Positions 27,715-36,924 of a stretch of DNA of 64,000 bases are shown one piece after another (position 1 is the first letter of the stretch; every line of letters starts with the position of its first letter). The position numbers and the translations under genes were made by a program. The notes beneath the pieces were generated by a model, which saw nothing but the letters and a program-made list of their open reading frames with translations, was not told where the DNA came from and did no database searches. The DNA is from Rubellimicrobium sp. CFH 75288 (GTDB lineage Bacteria; Pseudomonadota; Alphaproteobacteria; Rhodobacterales; Rhodobacteraceae). The stretch covers positions 1 through 64,000 of the forward strand of contig NZ_WYDP01000019.1 of assembly GCF_009904055.1 (NCBI RefSeq), in the 5' to 3' direction.

Positions 27715-29762
27715 CGCAGCTGCGCCTCGACGTTGCCGCCGTCCACCGTCATGACATGGCCGGTGGTCCGCTCGGCCCCGGCCAGCGCCACGAAGGCCTG
27801 GGCGACGTGGCGCGCCTCCACCTCCTGGCCGAGGAGGTTGCCGGCCATGTAGGCCTCGGGCGTGACACCCCTGGCGGCGGCGCGTTCGGCGATAAAGGCG
27901 TCCGAGACGAGGCCCGAGCGGATGCGGTCGGCATTGACGCCGTTGACGCGCACCCGCTCGGGCCCGAGTTCGAGCGCGAGCTGGCGCAACAGGAAGAAGG
28001 TCGCGGCCTTGGCGGTGCCGTAGGCGCCGAAGGCGCGGCCGGGATTGACCGCCTGCTTGGAGACGTTGAACAGGATCTGCCCGCCCGCCGGCCGGCCGAG
28101 ACCCGCCGACTGGTCGCGGAAGGCCGCAGCGGCGGCGCGGGCCAGCGCGGCATGGGCGAAGAAGTTGAGCTCGAACGAGGCGCGCAGGTCGGCCTCGGGC
28201 AGGGTCGCCATCTCGCCCTGCCAGGCGGCGCCGGCATTGGAGACCAGGATGTCGAGCCCGCCGAAGCGCGCCCGCGCCGCGGCCACCGCCGCCTCGGCCG
28301 CGCCGGGGGCGGTGAGGTCCCCTTCCCAGTGGGCGTGATCGCGCCCGAGCGCGCGGGCGGCGCCGGCCACGTCCGTCCCCTCGCGGTCGGCGAGCAAGAG
28401 CGCGGCCCCCCCGGCGGCGAAGGCCGCCGCCGTGGCCCGGCCGATGGCACCCGCCGCGCCCGTCACGAGGACCACGCGCCCCGCGAAGGGCGGCGGCGCC
28501 GCGCGGCCGAGCTTGGCCTGTTCGAGCGGCCAGTATTCCATGTCGAACGTGTCGGCCTCGCCGATGGGGCGGAAGCCGCCGGCACCCTCGCCCATCTCCA
28601 TGACGCGGAGGGTCTGCTCGCCCAGATCGGCGGCGATGCGCGCGGCGGTGGCCGTGCCCCCCACCCCGACCACCCCGAGACCCGGCAGCCAGACGAGGCC
28701 GGGCATCGCGGGCAGGGCCCGGCGCGCACCGGCGCGCGCGGTCTGGCGCTCGAAGGCCTCGCGGTAGGCCGCGGCCCAGTCTGCGACGCCGGCGCGGAGC
28801 GCATCCGGCGACGGGTCCGGGGCCCAGAGGGGGAATCGCTTGGTGCGGATGACATGGTCGGGCGTGGCCACCCCGCGGCGGGCGAGATCCGGTGCGTCGG
28901 GGCGGGCGAGCATCGCGCGGGCGTGGTCGGTCGCCCGGAGGTCGAGGACGGGCAGCGCCGCCCCCTCGGGCAGGGCCGAGGCGAGCGCGCCGCGAAGCGC
29001 AGGCAGGACCGCCGCCGGGTCGGGCGGCGGCGCGGCGGGCCGGGCGGGCGGGCGCGGGCGGCTGCGCAGGCGGTCGGAGAGCCAGGCCGCCACCGCATTG
29101 GTCTGCGCGATCACCCGGTCGTAGGAGGTGCGGGGGTCCGGCCCCCAAGTGAAGTGGCCGTGGTTGAGCAGCAGGAGCCCCTCGGCCTCGGGATGCTGCT
29201 CGCGCGCCTCGGCCGCGGCGCGCGCCAGCGCGAATCCCGGCATGATGTAGGGCACGACGGCGAGCCGGTCGCCGAAGATCTCGCGGCAGGCGGCCTCGGC
29301 CTCGGGGAGGTTGGCGAGCGCGAGAAAGGGCGTGGCATGGGTGTGGTCCACGACCGCGTCGGGCAGCCAGGCATGGAGCAGCGTCTCGACCGAGGGGTTG
29401 GGCGCGGTGCTGTCGAGCAGGTTGGCGCGCTGGACGTTGACCATCGCCTCGTCCGACAGCGCGGAAAGCGCGCGCAGGCGGCGCAGCGGCTCGAGGCGGA
29501 CGGCCGGCAGGCCCGCGGCCGTGATCGTGTCGAGATCGGCACCCGATCCCTTGACGTGGATCACCTCGACGGTGTCGCCGAAGACGTCCCGGGCCCGGAG
29601 CTTGATCGAGGTGTTGCCGCCCCCGTGCATCACGAGGTCGGGCACCGAGCCGATCAGGCGCGAGGAATAGACCCTGAGAGCGAGGGCCCGCGCCGCCGGG
29701 TCGTCGCCCGCCCCCTCGGCCCAGCCCTGCGCTTCCTCGTCCCGCCACAGGTTCTCGAACAC
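27711..29762 (-). CDS. bifunctional class II aldolase / short-chain dehydrogenase (RhaEW-like)
   Basis: This 683-residue fusion has an N-terminal class II aldolase domain (residues 1-230, MHGGGNTSIK and metal-binding H140/H142 and H201/H203), a linker with PDHVIRTKR, and a C-terminal SDR domain (434-683) with TGAAGAIG for NAD(P) and Y581-x-x-x-K585. The layout is that of rhamnulose-1-phosphate aldolase/lactaldehyde dehydrogenases. The aldolase should split a ketose 1-phosphate into DHAP and an aldehyde; the SDR would then oxidise or reduce the aldehyde. GTG at 29762 follows GGAGGGG. With MtnA/MtnK next door, 5-deoxy- or 5-methylthio-ribulose 1-phosphate is the inferred substrate. Divergent from the SorC-type regulator. 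Confidence 0.86.
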   Translation of the reverse strand: MFENLWRDEEAQGWAEGAGDDPAARALALRVYSSRLIGSVPDLVMHGGGNTSIKLRARDVFGDTVEVIHVKGSGADLDTITAAGLPAVRLEPLRRLRALSALSDEAMVNVQRANLLDSTAPNPSVETLLHAWLPDAVVDHTHATPFLALANLPEAEAACREIFGDRLAVVPYIMPGFALARAAAEAREQHPEAEGLLLLNHGHFTWGPDPRTSYDRVIAQTNAVAAWLSDRLRSRPRPPARPAAPPPDPAAVLPALRGALASALPEGAALPVLDLRATDHARAMLARPDAPDLARRGVATPDHVIRTKRFPLWAPDPSPDALRAGVADWAAAYREAFERQTARAGARRALPAMPGLVWLPGLGVVGVGGTATAARIAADLGEQTLRVMEMGEGAGGFRPIGEADTFDMEYWPLEQAKLGRAAPPPFAGRVVLVTGAAGAIGRATAAAFAAGGAALLLADREGTDVAGAARALGRDHAHWEGDLTAPGAAEAAVAAARARFGGLDILVSNAGAAWQGEMATLPEADLRASFELNFFAHAALARAAAAAFRDQSAGLGRPAGGQILFNVSKQAVNPGRAFGAYGTAKAATFFLLRQLALELGPERVRVNGVNADRIRSGLVSDAFIAERAAARGVTPEAYMAGNLLGQEVEARHVAQAFVALAGAERTTGHVMTVDGGNVEAQLR

Positions 29763-29807
29763 GATGCCCCTCCGCGTCGTTGCGCATTTGACGGGAGGGC
29801 AGGCTTC

Positions 29808-29819
29808 GACAAAAGTCAA
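29808..29819 (-). promoter_or_regulatory. operator-like TTGAC-TTTT-GTC site between aldolase and regulator genes
   Basis: On the minus strand TTGACTTTTGTC, followed by GA, matches a TTGAC-TTTT-GTCAA dyad shared with two copies at 33230-33259. It lies 46 bp from the aldolase/SDR start and 33 bp from the regulator start, so the SorC-type regulator probably binds here and controls itself. Confidence 0.55.
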
Positions 29820-29851
29820 GAAAGGCTGACAATCGCCAACGGGAGGAGCGG

Positions 29852-30808
29852 ATGGGCGGGCGGCGGCGGGCGGCCGGGGCGGTCGGCTCGGGGATCGTGG
29901 TGGAGGTGGCCTGGCTCTACCATCAGGAGGGGCTGAACCAGCAGGCCATCGCCGACCGGCTGGGCCTGTCGCGGGCCACGGTGGTCAATCACCTGCGCGA
30001 GGCCCGAGCGCAGGGCCTCGTGCGGGTGACGCTGGCGCCCGGCGCCTTCGAGGGGCACCGCCTGGCGCTGGCGCTGTGCGAGCGGTTCGGGCTGCGGGGC
30101 GCGCATGTGGTTCCGGATGACGGGCTGGGGGCGGAGGAGCGGTTCGTGCGCGTGGTCCGCGGCGCGGCGTCCTGGCTGCCCGCCCTGCTCGCACCCGGCG
30201 ACCGGCTGGGCGTGGCCTGGGGGCGGACGGTGCACGACGTGGCCCTTGCGCTCGAGCCGCAGCGGATCGCGGGGCTGACGGTGCTCCAGCTCGTGGGGTC
30301 CATGGCGACCCCCTACGGCTTCACGGCCGAGGCCTGCTCGACGCTGCTCGCCGAGCGCCTGGGAGGGGCCTGCGTCAACCTCCATGCGCCGGCGATCCTG
30401 AGCCGGGCGGACCTGGCCGCCGCCCTGCGCGAGGAGCCGGTGATCCGCGCCCAGCTCGACCGTCTGGCGGAGGTCAACAAGTTCCTGTTCTCCGTGGGCA
30501 CGGCGGCGGCCGACAGCCATGTGGTGATGTCGGGGCTGGCCAGCGCCGAGGACCTGCGCCACGCGATCGGGGGGGGCGCGGTCGGGGTGATCTGCGGCCG
30601 CTTCGTGGACCGGGAGGGGCGCGCGGTGCCCGGCGGCATGGAGGCGCGCATGATCGGGGTGGACCTGCGCCGCCTGGTGGGGCTCGAGGCGGGCATCCTG
30701 GTGACCCCCGGCCTCGACAAGGTGGAGCCGAGCCTGGCCGCGATCCGGGGGGGCTATGTCACGCATCTGGCGACCTCCGCCCGGGTGGCGGAGGCGATGC
30801 TGGCCTAG
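29852..30808 (+). CDS. SorC/DeoR-type sugar-phosphate-sensing regulator
   Basis: This 318-residue regulator has an N-terminal helix-turn-helix ([34 protein letters not shown], residues about 18-52) and the large SorC sugar-binding domain, with [23 protein letters not shown] and [10 protein letters not shown]. Members bind phosphorylated sugars and control the operon that makes them. ATG at 29852 follows GGGAGGAG. It is divergent from the aldolase/SDR and convergent with the MtnA-like gene, with which it shares a CTAG at the stops. The dyad TTGAC-TTTT-GTCAA in both divergent regions of system B is its likely site. Confidence 0.88.
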   Translation: MGGRRRAAGAVGSGIVVEVAWLYHQEGLNQQAIADRLGLSRATVVNHLREARAQGLVRVTLAPGAFEGHRLALALCERFGLRGAHVVPDDGLGAEERFVRVVRGAASWLPALLAPGDRLGVAWGRTVHDVALALEPQRIAGLTVLQLVGSMATPYGFTAEACSTLLAERLGGACVNLHAPAILSRADLAAALREEPVIRAQLDRLAEVNKFLFSVGTAAADSHVVMSGLASAEDLRHAIGGGAVGVICGRFVDREGRAVPGGMEARMIGVDLRRLVGLEAGILVTPGLDKVEPSLAAIRGGYVTHLATSARVAEAMLA

Positions 30809-31917
30809 CCCCGGGGCGCGCGGTCGGGGAACAGCCCGGCGAGGCCCTCGGCGCTCGCCTCGCAGATCCCGCGCTCGGTGATCAGGCCGGTCACGAGATG
30901 GGCAGGCGTGACGTCGAAGGCGGGGTTGCGCGCCCCGGTCCCGTCCGGCGAGACCTGGACCTGGACGATGCGGCCCGTCTCGTCCCGGCCCTGGACATGG
31001 GTGACCTCCTCGGGGGCGCGCTCCTCGATGGGGATCTCGCGCAGGCCGTCGCGCACGGTCCAGTCGATCGTGGGCGAGGGCAGCGCGACGTAGAAGGGCA
31101 CGTTGTTGGCCCGCGCAGCGAGCGCCTTGAGATAGGTGCCGATCTTGTTGCACACGTCGCCGTTGGCGGTGGTGCGGTCGGTGCCCACGATGACGAGGTC
31201 CACCTCGCCGTGCTGCATCAGGTGGCCGCCCGCGTTGTCGGTCACGAGGTCGTGGGGCACGCCGGCCTTGTTGAGCTCCCAGGCGGTGAGCTGGGCGCCC
31301 TGGTTGCGCGGCCGCGTCTCGTCCACGAAGACGTGGACGGGGATGCCCGCCTCGACGGCGTGGTAGATGGGCGAGGTGGCGGTTCCCCAGTCCACCGTGG
31401 CCGGCCAGCCCGCGTTGCAATGGGTGAGGATGCGCACCGGCTCACCCGGCTTCTTGCGCGCCGCGATCTCCCGGATGAGGGCGAGGCCGTGCTCGCCGAT
31501 CCGGCGGTTCATCTCCACGTCCTCGTCGCAGATCGCGTCGGCCCTGGCAAAGGCGGCGGCGGCGCGCGCATTCTCGGGCAGCGGCCGCAGGCGGCTGCGC
31601 AGGTCGTCGAGCGCCCAGCGCAGGTTGATCGCCGTGGGACGGGTGGCATGCAGAACCTCCCAGGTCTCGTCGAGCGAGGCATCGGAGGGATCCGCGGCCA
31701 TCTGGACCGCCACCCCGTAGGCCGCCGTGGCGCCGATCAGGGGGGCGCCGCGCACCCACATGTCGCGGATCGCGGTGGCAAAGGCCGCGCGGTCGCCCAG
31801 CGCCTCGATGCGCAGTTCATGGGGCAGCCACCGCTGGTCGATGACCTTCACGACGCCCCAGCGGGAGCCGTCCTGTTCGCGCCAGATGGAGCGGTAGGGG
31901 GTGCCGTCGATCTTCAC
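30805..31917 (-). CDS. mtnA: S-methyl-5-thioribose-1-phosphate isomerase-like protein (MtnA family)
   Basis: MtnA isomerises 5-methylthioribose 1-phosphate to 5-methylthioribulose 1-phosphate. The 370-residue protein starts [16 protein letters not shown] and has [17 protein letters not shown], catalytic C167 in ILTHCNAG and D247 in [21 protein letters not shown]. After the Cys it reads [13 protein letters not shown] rather than the usual ALATAGYGTALG, a subgroup difference that may reflect a different 5-substituent, as in 5-deoxyribose-1-phosphate isomerases. Start is a GTG overlapping the mtnK stop (GTGA). It feeds the aldolase/SDR or the RuBisCO-like protein of the same locus. Confidence 0.88.
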   Translation of the reverse strand: MKIDGTPYRSIWREQDGSRWGVVKVIDQRWLPHELRIEALGDRAAFATAIRDMWVRGAPLIGATAAYGVAVQMAADPSDASLDETWEVLHATRPTAINLRWALDDLRSRLRPLPENARAAAAFARADAICDEDVEMNRRIGEHGLALIREIAARKKPGEPVRILTHCNAGWPATVDWGTATSPIYHAVEAGIPVHVFVDETRPRNQGAQLTAWELNKAGVPHDLVTDNAGGHLMQHGEVDLVIVGTDRTTANGDVCNKIGTYLKALAARANNVPFYVALPSPTIDWTVRDGLREIPIEERAPEEVTHVQGRDETGRIVQVQVSPDGTGARNPAFDVTPAHLVTGLITERGICEASAEGLAGLFPDRAPRG

Positions 31918-33164
31918 AGCCAGTCCCTTTCGGCGATGTCGCGCGCGAGCGCGAGAAGCGAGTCGATGCCGGGGATCGCCCCCTGCCCCAGCATCAGCGC
32001 CCGGCCGAGCGCGAGCGCGCGCGCCTCGGAGGCGGCGCGGAGGGCCTCGTCGGGAATCGTCTCGAAATCGGCATTGTGAGCGAGGCCGAGGATGCGGCGG
32101 TGGCACTCGATCCCGGCAAAGCCCAGCGTGTCGCGCCAGACGCCGCCCAGCCAGTCGAGGCGCGCCTGCTCGGCCGCGTGGGCCTGTCCCGCCTCCTCGT
32201 AGAGGGCGGGGGGAAACAGCATGCCCGTCCGCTCGGTGCGCCACAGATGGGTGAACTCGATCTCGAAGGCGGTCCAGACGGCCCGCATCTCCCCGAGGAT
32301 CCAGGCGCCGTGATCGGGTCCCGCATGGGCGGGGGCGGCGCAGAAGGCCATCAGGAAGTTCGCCATCAGCATGCCCACGTCGAAGCCCATGGGCCCGTAG
32401 GTGGCGAATTCCGGGTCAATCACGCGAATGCTGCCCGGGCCCACCATGACCGATCCGGTGTGAAGGTCGCCGTGCAGCATCGTTTCGGCCCGGGCGGCGA
32501 AGGCGGTCTTGAGGTGCTGGGCCGCGATCTTGAGGGCCGCGTCGGCGCGCAGCTCGGCCACGAGCGGGGCGAGCGCGGGCGTGTGGCGGTTGAGGGGAGC
32601 CTCGAAATAGGGATCGGTGAAGACCAGATCCTCGGTGATGGCGCAAAGATCGACGTTGCCGGCAAAGAGCGCGAGGTCGGCCTTGCGGTCCGCAGGCTTC
32701 ATGCAGAGGTCCGAGCCGCGGAACAGCGTGCGCGCGCAGAAGGTGCCGAGCCGCCGGCCCAAGCCTTCGGGGCGCTGCCCCTCGATCAGGGCGCGGCGCA
32801 GGATGACGTGGTCCCGCAGGTATTCCATGACCACCAGCGCCTGGCCCTCGTCGAAATGGACCACCTCGGGGACCGAGCCCGGGTCGCGGGCGGCCTGGCG
32901 CGTCAGCGCGTGGAACTCGAAGAACGAGCGGGTGAGCGGCAGCGGCCAGCTTTCGCCCACAAGCCGGACGTAGGGCAGCGCCTGCTTAGCCACGAGGCCG
33001 CCCCGCTCGCCCTCGACGATGAAGACGAGGTTGAGGTTACCGTCTCCCACCTCGCGGGCGCGCCAGGTGGAGGGGTTGCCGAGGCGGTCGCGGAGCGCGG
33101 GAATCGTGCCCAGCCGCGCAGGCAGGCTGTCCGCGGCAAGCGGCGCATAGGATTGGGCATCCAT
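31914..33164 (-). CDS. mtnK: 5-methylthioribose kinase-like protein (MtnK family)
   Basis: This 416-residue kinase of the choline-kinase/APH fold phosphorylates 5-methylthioribose at C1. Typical MtnK segments are [15 protein letters not shown] at about 39-53 (nucleotide loop), [37 protein letters not shown] (catalytic Asp) and [19 protein letters not shown] (metal site). ATG at 33164 follows GGGGGAGGAACC. Using a kinase rather than MtnP means the pathway starts from the free sugar, which fits the neighbouring importer. First gene of a two-gene unit, divergent from the importer, with two operator-like repeats between. Confidence 0.92.
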   Translation of the reverse strand: MDAQSYAPLAADSLPARLGTIPALRDRLGNPSTWRAREVGDGNLNLVFIVEGERGGLVAKQALPYVRLVGESWPLPLTRSFFEFHALTRQAARDPGSVPEVVHFDEGQALVVMEYLRDHVILRRALIEGQRPEGLGRRLGTFCARTLFRGSDLCMKPADRKADLALFAGNVDLCAITEDLVFTDPYFEAPLNRHTPALAPLVAELRADAALKIAAQHLKTAFAARAETMLHGDLHTGSVMVGPGSIRVIDPEFATYGPMGFDVGMLMANFLMAFCAAPAHAGPDHGAWILGEMRAVWTAFEIEFTHLWRTERTGMLFPPALYEEAGQAHAAEQARLDWLGGVWRDTLGFAGIECHRRILGLAHNADFETIPDEALRAASEARALALGRALMLGQGAIPGIDSLLALARDIAERDWL

Positions 33165-33229
33165 GCCGGTTCCTCCCCCCGATGCGGGGCCGCCTCCCCG
33201 GCCCCGCTGCCGAATGTCGGCCGCTTCCC

Positions 33230-33259
33230 GACTTTTGTCAAACGGTGTTGACTTTTGAC
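33230..33259. promoter_or_regulatory. two operator-like repeats 20 bp apart between mtnK and importer B
   Basis: GACTTTTGTCAA (33230-33241) and TTGACTTTTGAC (33248-33259) share GACTTTTG and start exactly 20 bp apart (GAC at 33230 and 33250), two helical turns. Both are versions of the dyad TTGAC-TTTT-GTCAA also found at 29808-29819. A minus-strand TTGACA (33242-33237) overlaps the first copy and could be the mtnK -35. Confidence 0.6.
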
Positions 33260-33315
33260 GAGGCATGGGGTCGCCTTGGCGCGCCCGGCAGGACGGCAGG
33301 GCGGGGAGGACCGGC

Positions 33316-34809
33316 GTGACGGGAGCGGCCATCCGCATCGAGGGGCTGACCAAGGCCTTCGGGCCGAATCGCGTCCTGCGCGGCATCGACCTCGATCTGC
33401 CGGCCGGCGCCGTGACCGTGCTGATGGGCGCGAACGGCGCGGGCAAGTCCACCCTCGTCAAGGTCCTTTGCGGGGTCCACCGGGCCGATGGCGGACGGGT
33501 CCTGCTCGAGGGACGGCCCTTCGCCCCCGCCTCGCCGGCCGAGGCGCTGCGGGCGGGCGTGGTCACCGTCCACCAGGCGATCGACGAAGGTGTGGTGCCG
33601 GATCTCGACGTCGCCTCGAACCTGCTGCTCGACCGGATTGCGGATGGCAGCGTGGGCGTGGCCTCGGCGCGGCGGCTCCGGGCGGCGGCGCGGCCCCTGG
33701 CCGAGGCGGTGGGGCTTGCGGCCGATCTGGGCGCGCCGGTGCGGGATCTGCCGCTGGCCGACCGGCAGCTCGTGGCGATCGCGCGGGCGATGGCGCACCG
33801 GCCGCGCCTGCTGATCCTAGACGAGCCCACCTCCTCGCTCTCGGAGGCCGAGGCGCGGCGGCTGTTCGGCCTGATCGACCGGCTGCGGGCCCAGGGCGTG
33901 GCCCTTCTCTACATCTCGCACCGGATGGGCGACATCCGGCGGCTGGCCGACCGGGTGGTGGCCATGCGCGACGGCGTCATCGCCGGGCTGTTCGAGGAGC
34001 GCCCGCTCGACACGGCGGGGGCGCTGCGCGCCATGCTGGGGCGCGACCTGGGCGAGGCGGAGCTCGAGCCCGCGGCGGGCGGGCGGCCGGTGCTGGAGGC
34101 GCGGGGGCTGGTGCTGCGGCCCGGCGCGCGGCCCTTTGACTTGGTCGCGCGCGAGGGCGAGGTGATCGCGGTCACCGGCCTCGTCGGCGCGGGCAAGGGG
34201 ACGCTGGCGGGGGTGCTGTTCGGGACCGAGCGGCCGGCGGGTGGCGATCTGCGCCTCGACGGCGCGCCCTTTGCCCCGGCCTCGCCGGCCGAGGCGGTGG
34301 GGCGCGGGGTCTTCCTGGTGCCGCGCGACCGGCGGCGCAACGCGCTGGTCCCCGACTGGGACATCGGGCGCAACCTGACCCTGCCGTTCCTGCACCGCCA
34401 CGCGGCCGGGCCCTTTCTGCGGCCGCGCTCGGAGACGGCGCTGGGCCGGCGCATGGTGGAGGAGATGGGCGTGGTCTGCCAGGGCGTGCGGGACGGGATC
34501 GGAACCCTGTCGGGGGGCAACCAGCAGAAGGTGGTGGTGGGCCGCTGGCTGGCCGAACCGTGCCGCCTTCTCGTGCTCGACGAGCCGTTCCAGGGCGTGG
34601 ACATCCGGGCGCGGCGCGACATCGGGGCGCGGCTGCGCGAGACGGCCGCGGCGCGCGCCACGCTGGTGCTGGTCAGCGAGGTGGACGAGGCCGCCGAGAT
34701 CGCCGACCGCATCCTGGTGATGGCCGGACACACGATCGTGGCCGAGCACGTCAACCGCGCGCTCGACCTCGGCGCGGTGATGCGCGAGGCGGCGGAGGCC
34801 GCGGCATGA
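33316..34809 (+). CDS. sugar ABC transporter ATP-binding protein, RbsA type (system B)
   Basis: This 497-residue protein has two fused ATPase modules, as in ribose and xylose importers (CUT2). The first has Walker A GANGAGKS (38-45), signature-like LPLADRQLVAIARAMA and Walker B LLILDEPTSSLSEAEARR. The second has GLVGAGKG, signature LSGGNQQKVVVGRWLA and LLVLDEPFQGVDIRARRD. In the first module the usual LSGGQ is LPLAD, a common degeneration in this family. The GTG at 33316 follows GGGGAGGA with good spacing; the ATG 51 bp upstream would add a non-family stretch. Stop overlaps the permease ATG. Confidence 0.92.
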   Translation: MTGAAIRIEGLTKAFGPNRVLRGIDLDLPAGAVTVLMGANGAGKSTLVKVLCGVHRADGGRVLLEGRPFAPASPAEALRAGVVTVHQAIDEGVVPDLDVASNLLLDRIADGSVGVASARRLRAAARPLAEAVGLAADLGAPVRDLPLADRQLVAIARAMAHRPRLLILDEPTSSLSEAEARRLFGLIDRLRAQGVALLYISHRMGDIRRLADRVVAMRDGVIAGLFEERPLDTAGALRAMLGRDLGEAELEPAAGGRPVLEARGLVLRPGARPFDLVAREGEVIAVTGLVGAGKGTLAGVLFGTERPAGGDLRLDGAPFAPASPAEAVGRGVFLVPRDRRRNALVPDWDIGRNLTLPFLHRHAAGPFLRPRSETALGRRMVEEMGVVCQGVRDGIGTLSGGNQQKVVVGRWLAEPCRLLVLDEPFQGVDIRARRDIGARLRETAAARATLVLVSEVDEAAEIADRILVMAGHTIVAEHVNRALDLGAVMREAAEAAA

Positions 34810-35798
34810 CGGCGCGCGACTTCGCCATCCGCTACGGGTTCCTTCTGCTGCTCCTCGGCATGGTGGGGCTGTTCGGCTGGCTCCAGCCCGGCTTTCTCAC
34901 CGTGCCCTCGGCCGTGTTCATCCTCCAGTCGGTGGCGATCACCGGCATCCTCGCGCTCGGGGTGACCTGCACGCTGGTCGTGGGGGGGTTCGATCTCTCG
35001 ATCGGGGCGGTCGCCACCTCGGCGCTGATGCTCGCAGCCTATGTGATGGTCGTGTGGGAGATGGGGGCGCTCGCGGCGGTGGGGCTCTGCCTGCTGATGG
35101 GGGCCGGGGTGGGGCTCGTCAACGGGCTGCTGATTGTCAAGATGCGGGTGCCCGACCTGCTCGCCACCCTGGGCATGATGTTCGTGCTGATCGGGCTGCA
35201 GCGCATCCCGACCGAGGGCAACTCGATCGCCACGGGCATGGCGCTGCCCGGCGGCGGCGTGGCGCAGGGGACGTTCTCGCCCGCCTTTCTGGCGCTCGGG
35301 CGGTACCGGCTGTGGGACGTGGTGCCGCTGTCGGTCGTGTTCCTGCTTCTGGTCGCGGTGCTGGTCTGGGTGTTCCTGGAGCTGACGCGGCACGGACGGC
35401 TGATGTACGCGATCGGCTCCAACGCCCAGGCGGCGGCGCTGGCGGGGACGAATGTGGGGGCCTACCGGATCGGAGCCTATGTGATCTCGGGCACGCTGGC
35501 GGCGCTGGGGGGCATCCTGCTGGCGGCGCGGCTGGGGCGGGGGGACGTGGCGTCGGGCAACAACCTCCTGCTCGACTCGGTGGCGGCGGCTCTGATCGGC
35601 TTCGCGGTGCTGGGCGCCTCGCGGCCCAACGCCTTCGGGACGGCGGTGGGCGCGCTCTTTGTCGGCATCCTCCTGCAGGGGCTGACCATGCTGAACGCGC
35701 CCTACTACACGCAGGACTTCGTCAAGGGCGCGGTGCTGGTCGTCGCGCTCGTGTTCACCTTTGCGCTGACCGGGCGGGGAGCCCGGGCGCGCGCCTGA
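34806..35798 (+). CDS. sugar ABC transporter permease, RbsC type (system B)
   Basis: The 330-residue permease has eight or more spans and the RbsC family landmarks: ILALGVTCTLVVGGFDLSIGAV, RVPDLLATLGMMFVLIGLQR, TRHGRLMYAIGSNAQAAALAGTNV and ISGTLAALGGILLAARLGRGD. It pairs as a homodimer with the two-module ATPase. Coupled to the ATPase gene by a 4-base overlap and followed 25 bp later by the binding-protein gene, which has its own GGGAGG. Confidence 0.93.
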   Translation: MTARDFAIRYGFLLLLLGMVGLFGWLQPGFLTVPSAVFILQSVAITGILALGVTCTLVVGGFDLSIGAVATSALMLAAYVMVVWEMGALAAVGLCLLMGAGVGLVNGLLIVKMRVPDLLATLGMMFVLIGLQRIPTEGNSIATGMALPGGGVAQGTFSPAFLALGRYRLWDVVPLSVVFLLLVAVLVWVFLELTRHGRLMYAIGSNAQAAALAGTNVGAYRIGAYVISGTLAALGGILLAARLGRGDVASGNNLLLDSVAAALIGFAVLGASRPNAFGTAVGALFVGILLQGLTMLNAPYYTQDFVKGAVLVVALVFTFALTGRGARARA

Positions 35799-35823
35799 CC
35801 GACGATCATCAAGGGAGGATAGG

Positions 35824-36873
35824 ATGATCACCAGACGGACCCTCGGCCGCGTCGCTGCGGCGCTTCTGGCCTCGGCCGCCCTGCCCGCCCTGGCGCAGGA
35901 CCGGCCTGCGCCGTTCGACAATCCCGGCGAGGTCGAGATCGCGCTGGTGCGCTATCTCTCGACCGGGGACTTCTTCCAAGCCTATCTGGCGGGCGTCCAG
36001 CGGCAGGCCGATGCTCTGGGCGTGAGCCTGCGGGTCTTCGACAGCCGCCAGGACGCGGCCGTGCAGGCCGACATGGTGGACCAGGCGATCGCGCTCGGGG
36101 TGGACGGCATCATCATCCAGCACGGCCTGACCGAGTCCATGCGCGAGGCGGCGCAGCGCGCGCTGGACGCGGGCATCCCGGTCGTGGCCTTCGACGTGGA
36201 CGTGGAGAACGAGCAGATCCCGCAGATCGAACAGTCCGACCGCGACCTCGCGCGCCTCGTGCTCGAGCAGGCGGTCGAGGACAACGGCGAGGAATGGGTC
36301 GCGGCCTATGTCTATGTTCCGGGCATCGCGCCGCTCGACCGGCGCAACGAGGTCTGGGTCGAGTTCAAGGAGCGCTATCCGGGCATCCAGGAGGTCGCGC
36401 AGTTCGGCACGCTCGACAACCCGATCGCCAATTCGGTGGCCAACCAGGCTCGCGCGGTCCTGTCCGCGAATCCCAACGTCCAGGTCGTCTTTGCCCCCTA
36501 CAACGAGTTCGCGCGCGGCGTGAAGATCGCCGTGGACGAGGCGGGGATGAGCGACCGGGTCTCGATCTACTCGGCCGACATCTCCACCGCCGACATCGGC
36601 GCCATGCGCGAACCCGGCTCGGCCTGGAAGGCCACGGCGGCGACCAACCCGGCCGTTGTGGGCGAAGTGTCGGTCCGCGCCCTCGCCATGCTGATGGCGG
36701 GCGAGGACCCGGGCCGTCAGGTGATCGTGCCGCCGAGCCTGATCACGCAGGCGCAGCTCAACGAGGAGAACATCTCGAGCATGGAGGAGCTGAGCGCGCG
36801 CATTCCCGCCTTCGCCCATGCCGACGTGGCCGCGCCCGACTGGATGCCGCTGCCCTCCGCGCCGCAGGACTGA
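35824..36873 (+). CDS. periplasmic sugar-binding protein, RbsB type (system B)
   Basis: This 349-residue receptor has a signal peptide (MITRRTLGRVAAALLASAALPALAQ, cleavage near 24/25) and a type I periplasmic-binding fold: EIALVRYLSTGDFFQAYLAGVQRQADALG, ALGVDGIIIQHGLTESM and DAGIPVVAFDVDV. Ligand should be a pentose or related sugar; the operon context points to a 5-modified ribose. A perfect hairpin follows at 36880-36906 before the transketolase genes. Confidence 0.9.
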   Translation: MITRRTLGRVAAALLASAALPALAQDRPAPFDNPGEVEIALVRYLSTGDFFQAYLAGVQRQADALGVSLRVFDSRQDAAVQADMVDQAIALGVDGIIIQHGLTESMREAAQRALDAGIPVVAFDVDVENEQIPQIEQSDRDLARLVLEQAVEDNGEEWVAAYVYVPGIAPLDRRNEVWVEFKERYPGIQEVAQFGTLDNPIANSVANQARAVLSANPNVQVVFAPYNEFARGVKIAVDEAGMSDRVSIYSADISTADIGAMREPGSAWKATAATNPAVVGEVSVRALAMLMAGEDPGRQVIVPPSLITQAQLNEENISSMEELSARIPAFAHADVAAPDWMPLPSAPQD

Positions 36874-36879
36874 TCGTCC

Positions 36880-36906
36880 CCGGGGGGCGGCGCCGCTGCC
36901 CCCCGG
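36880..36906 (+). terminator. attenuating hairpin after binding-protein gene (system B)
   Basis: CCGGGGGGC and GCCCCCCGG pair perfectly around a 9-base loop in the 51-bp gap between the binding-protein stop and the transketolase start. No U-tract follows, so partial termination or mRNA protection is likely. Confidence 0.6.
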
Positions 36907-36924
36907 CCGTCCCCAGGAGCCGCC

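Noticed and set aside
26767-29832. A 1021-codon open frame on the minus strand overlapping the isomerase and aldolase/SDR genes
   Set aside because: Its translation is Arg/Gly/Pro-rich nonsense in a shifted frame of the aldolase/SDR gene, which has intact motifs in the correct frame.
33165-33315. SAM- or SAH-type riboswitch upstream of mtnK
   Set aside because: The only structured elements are the short GACTTTTG repeats; no kink-turn or pseudoknot core is seen.
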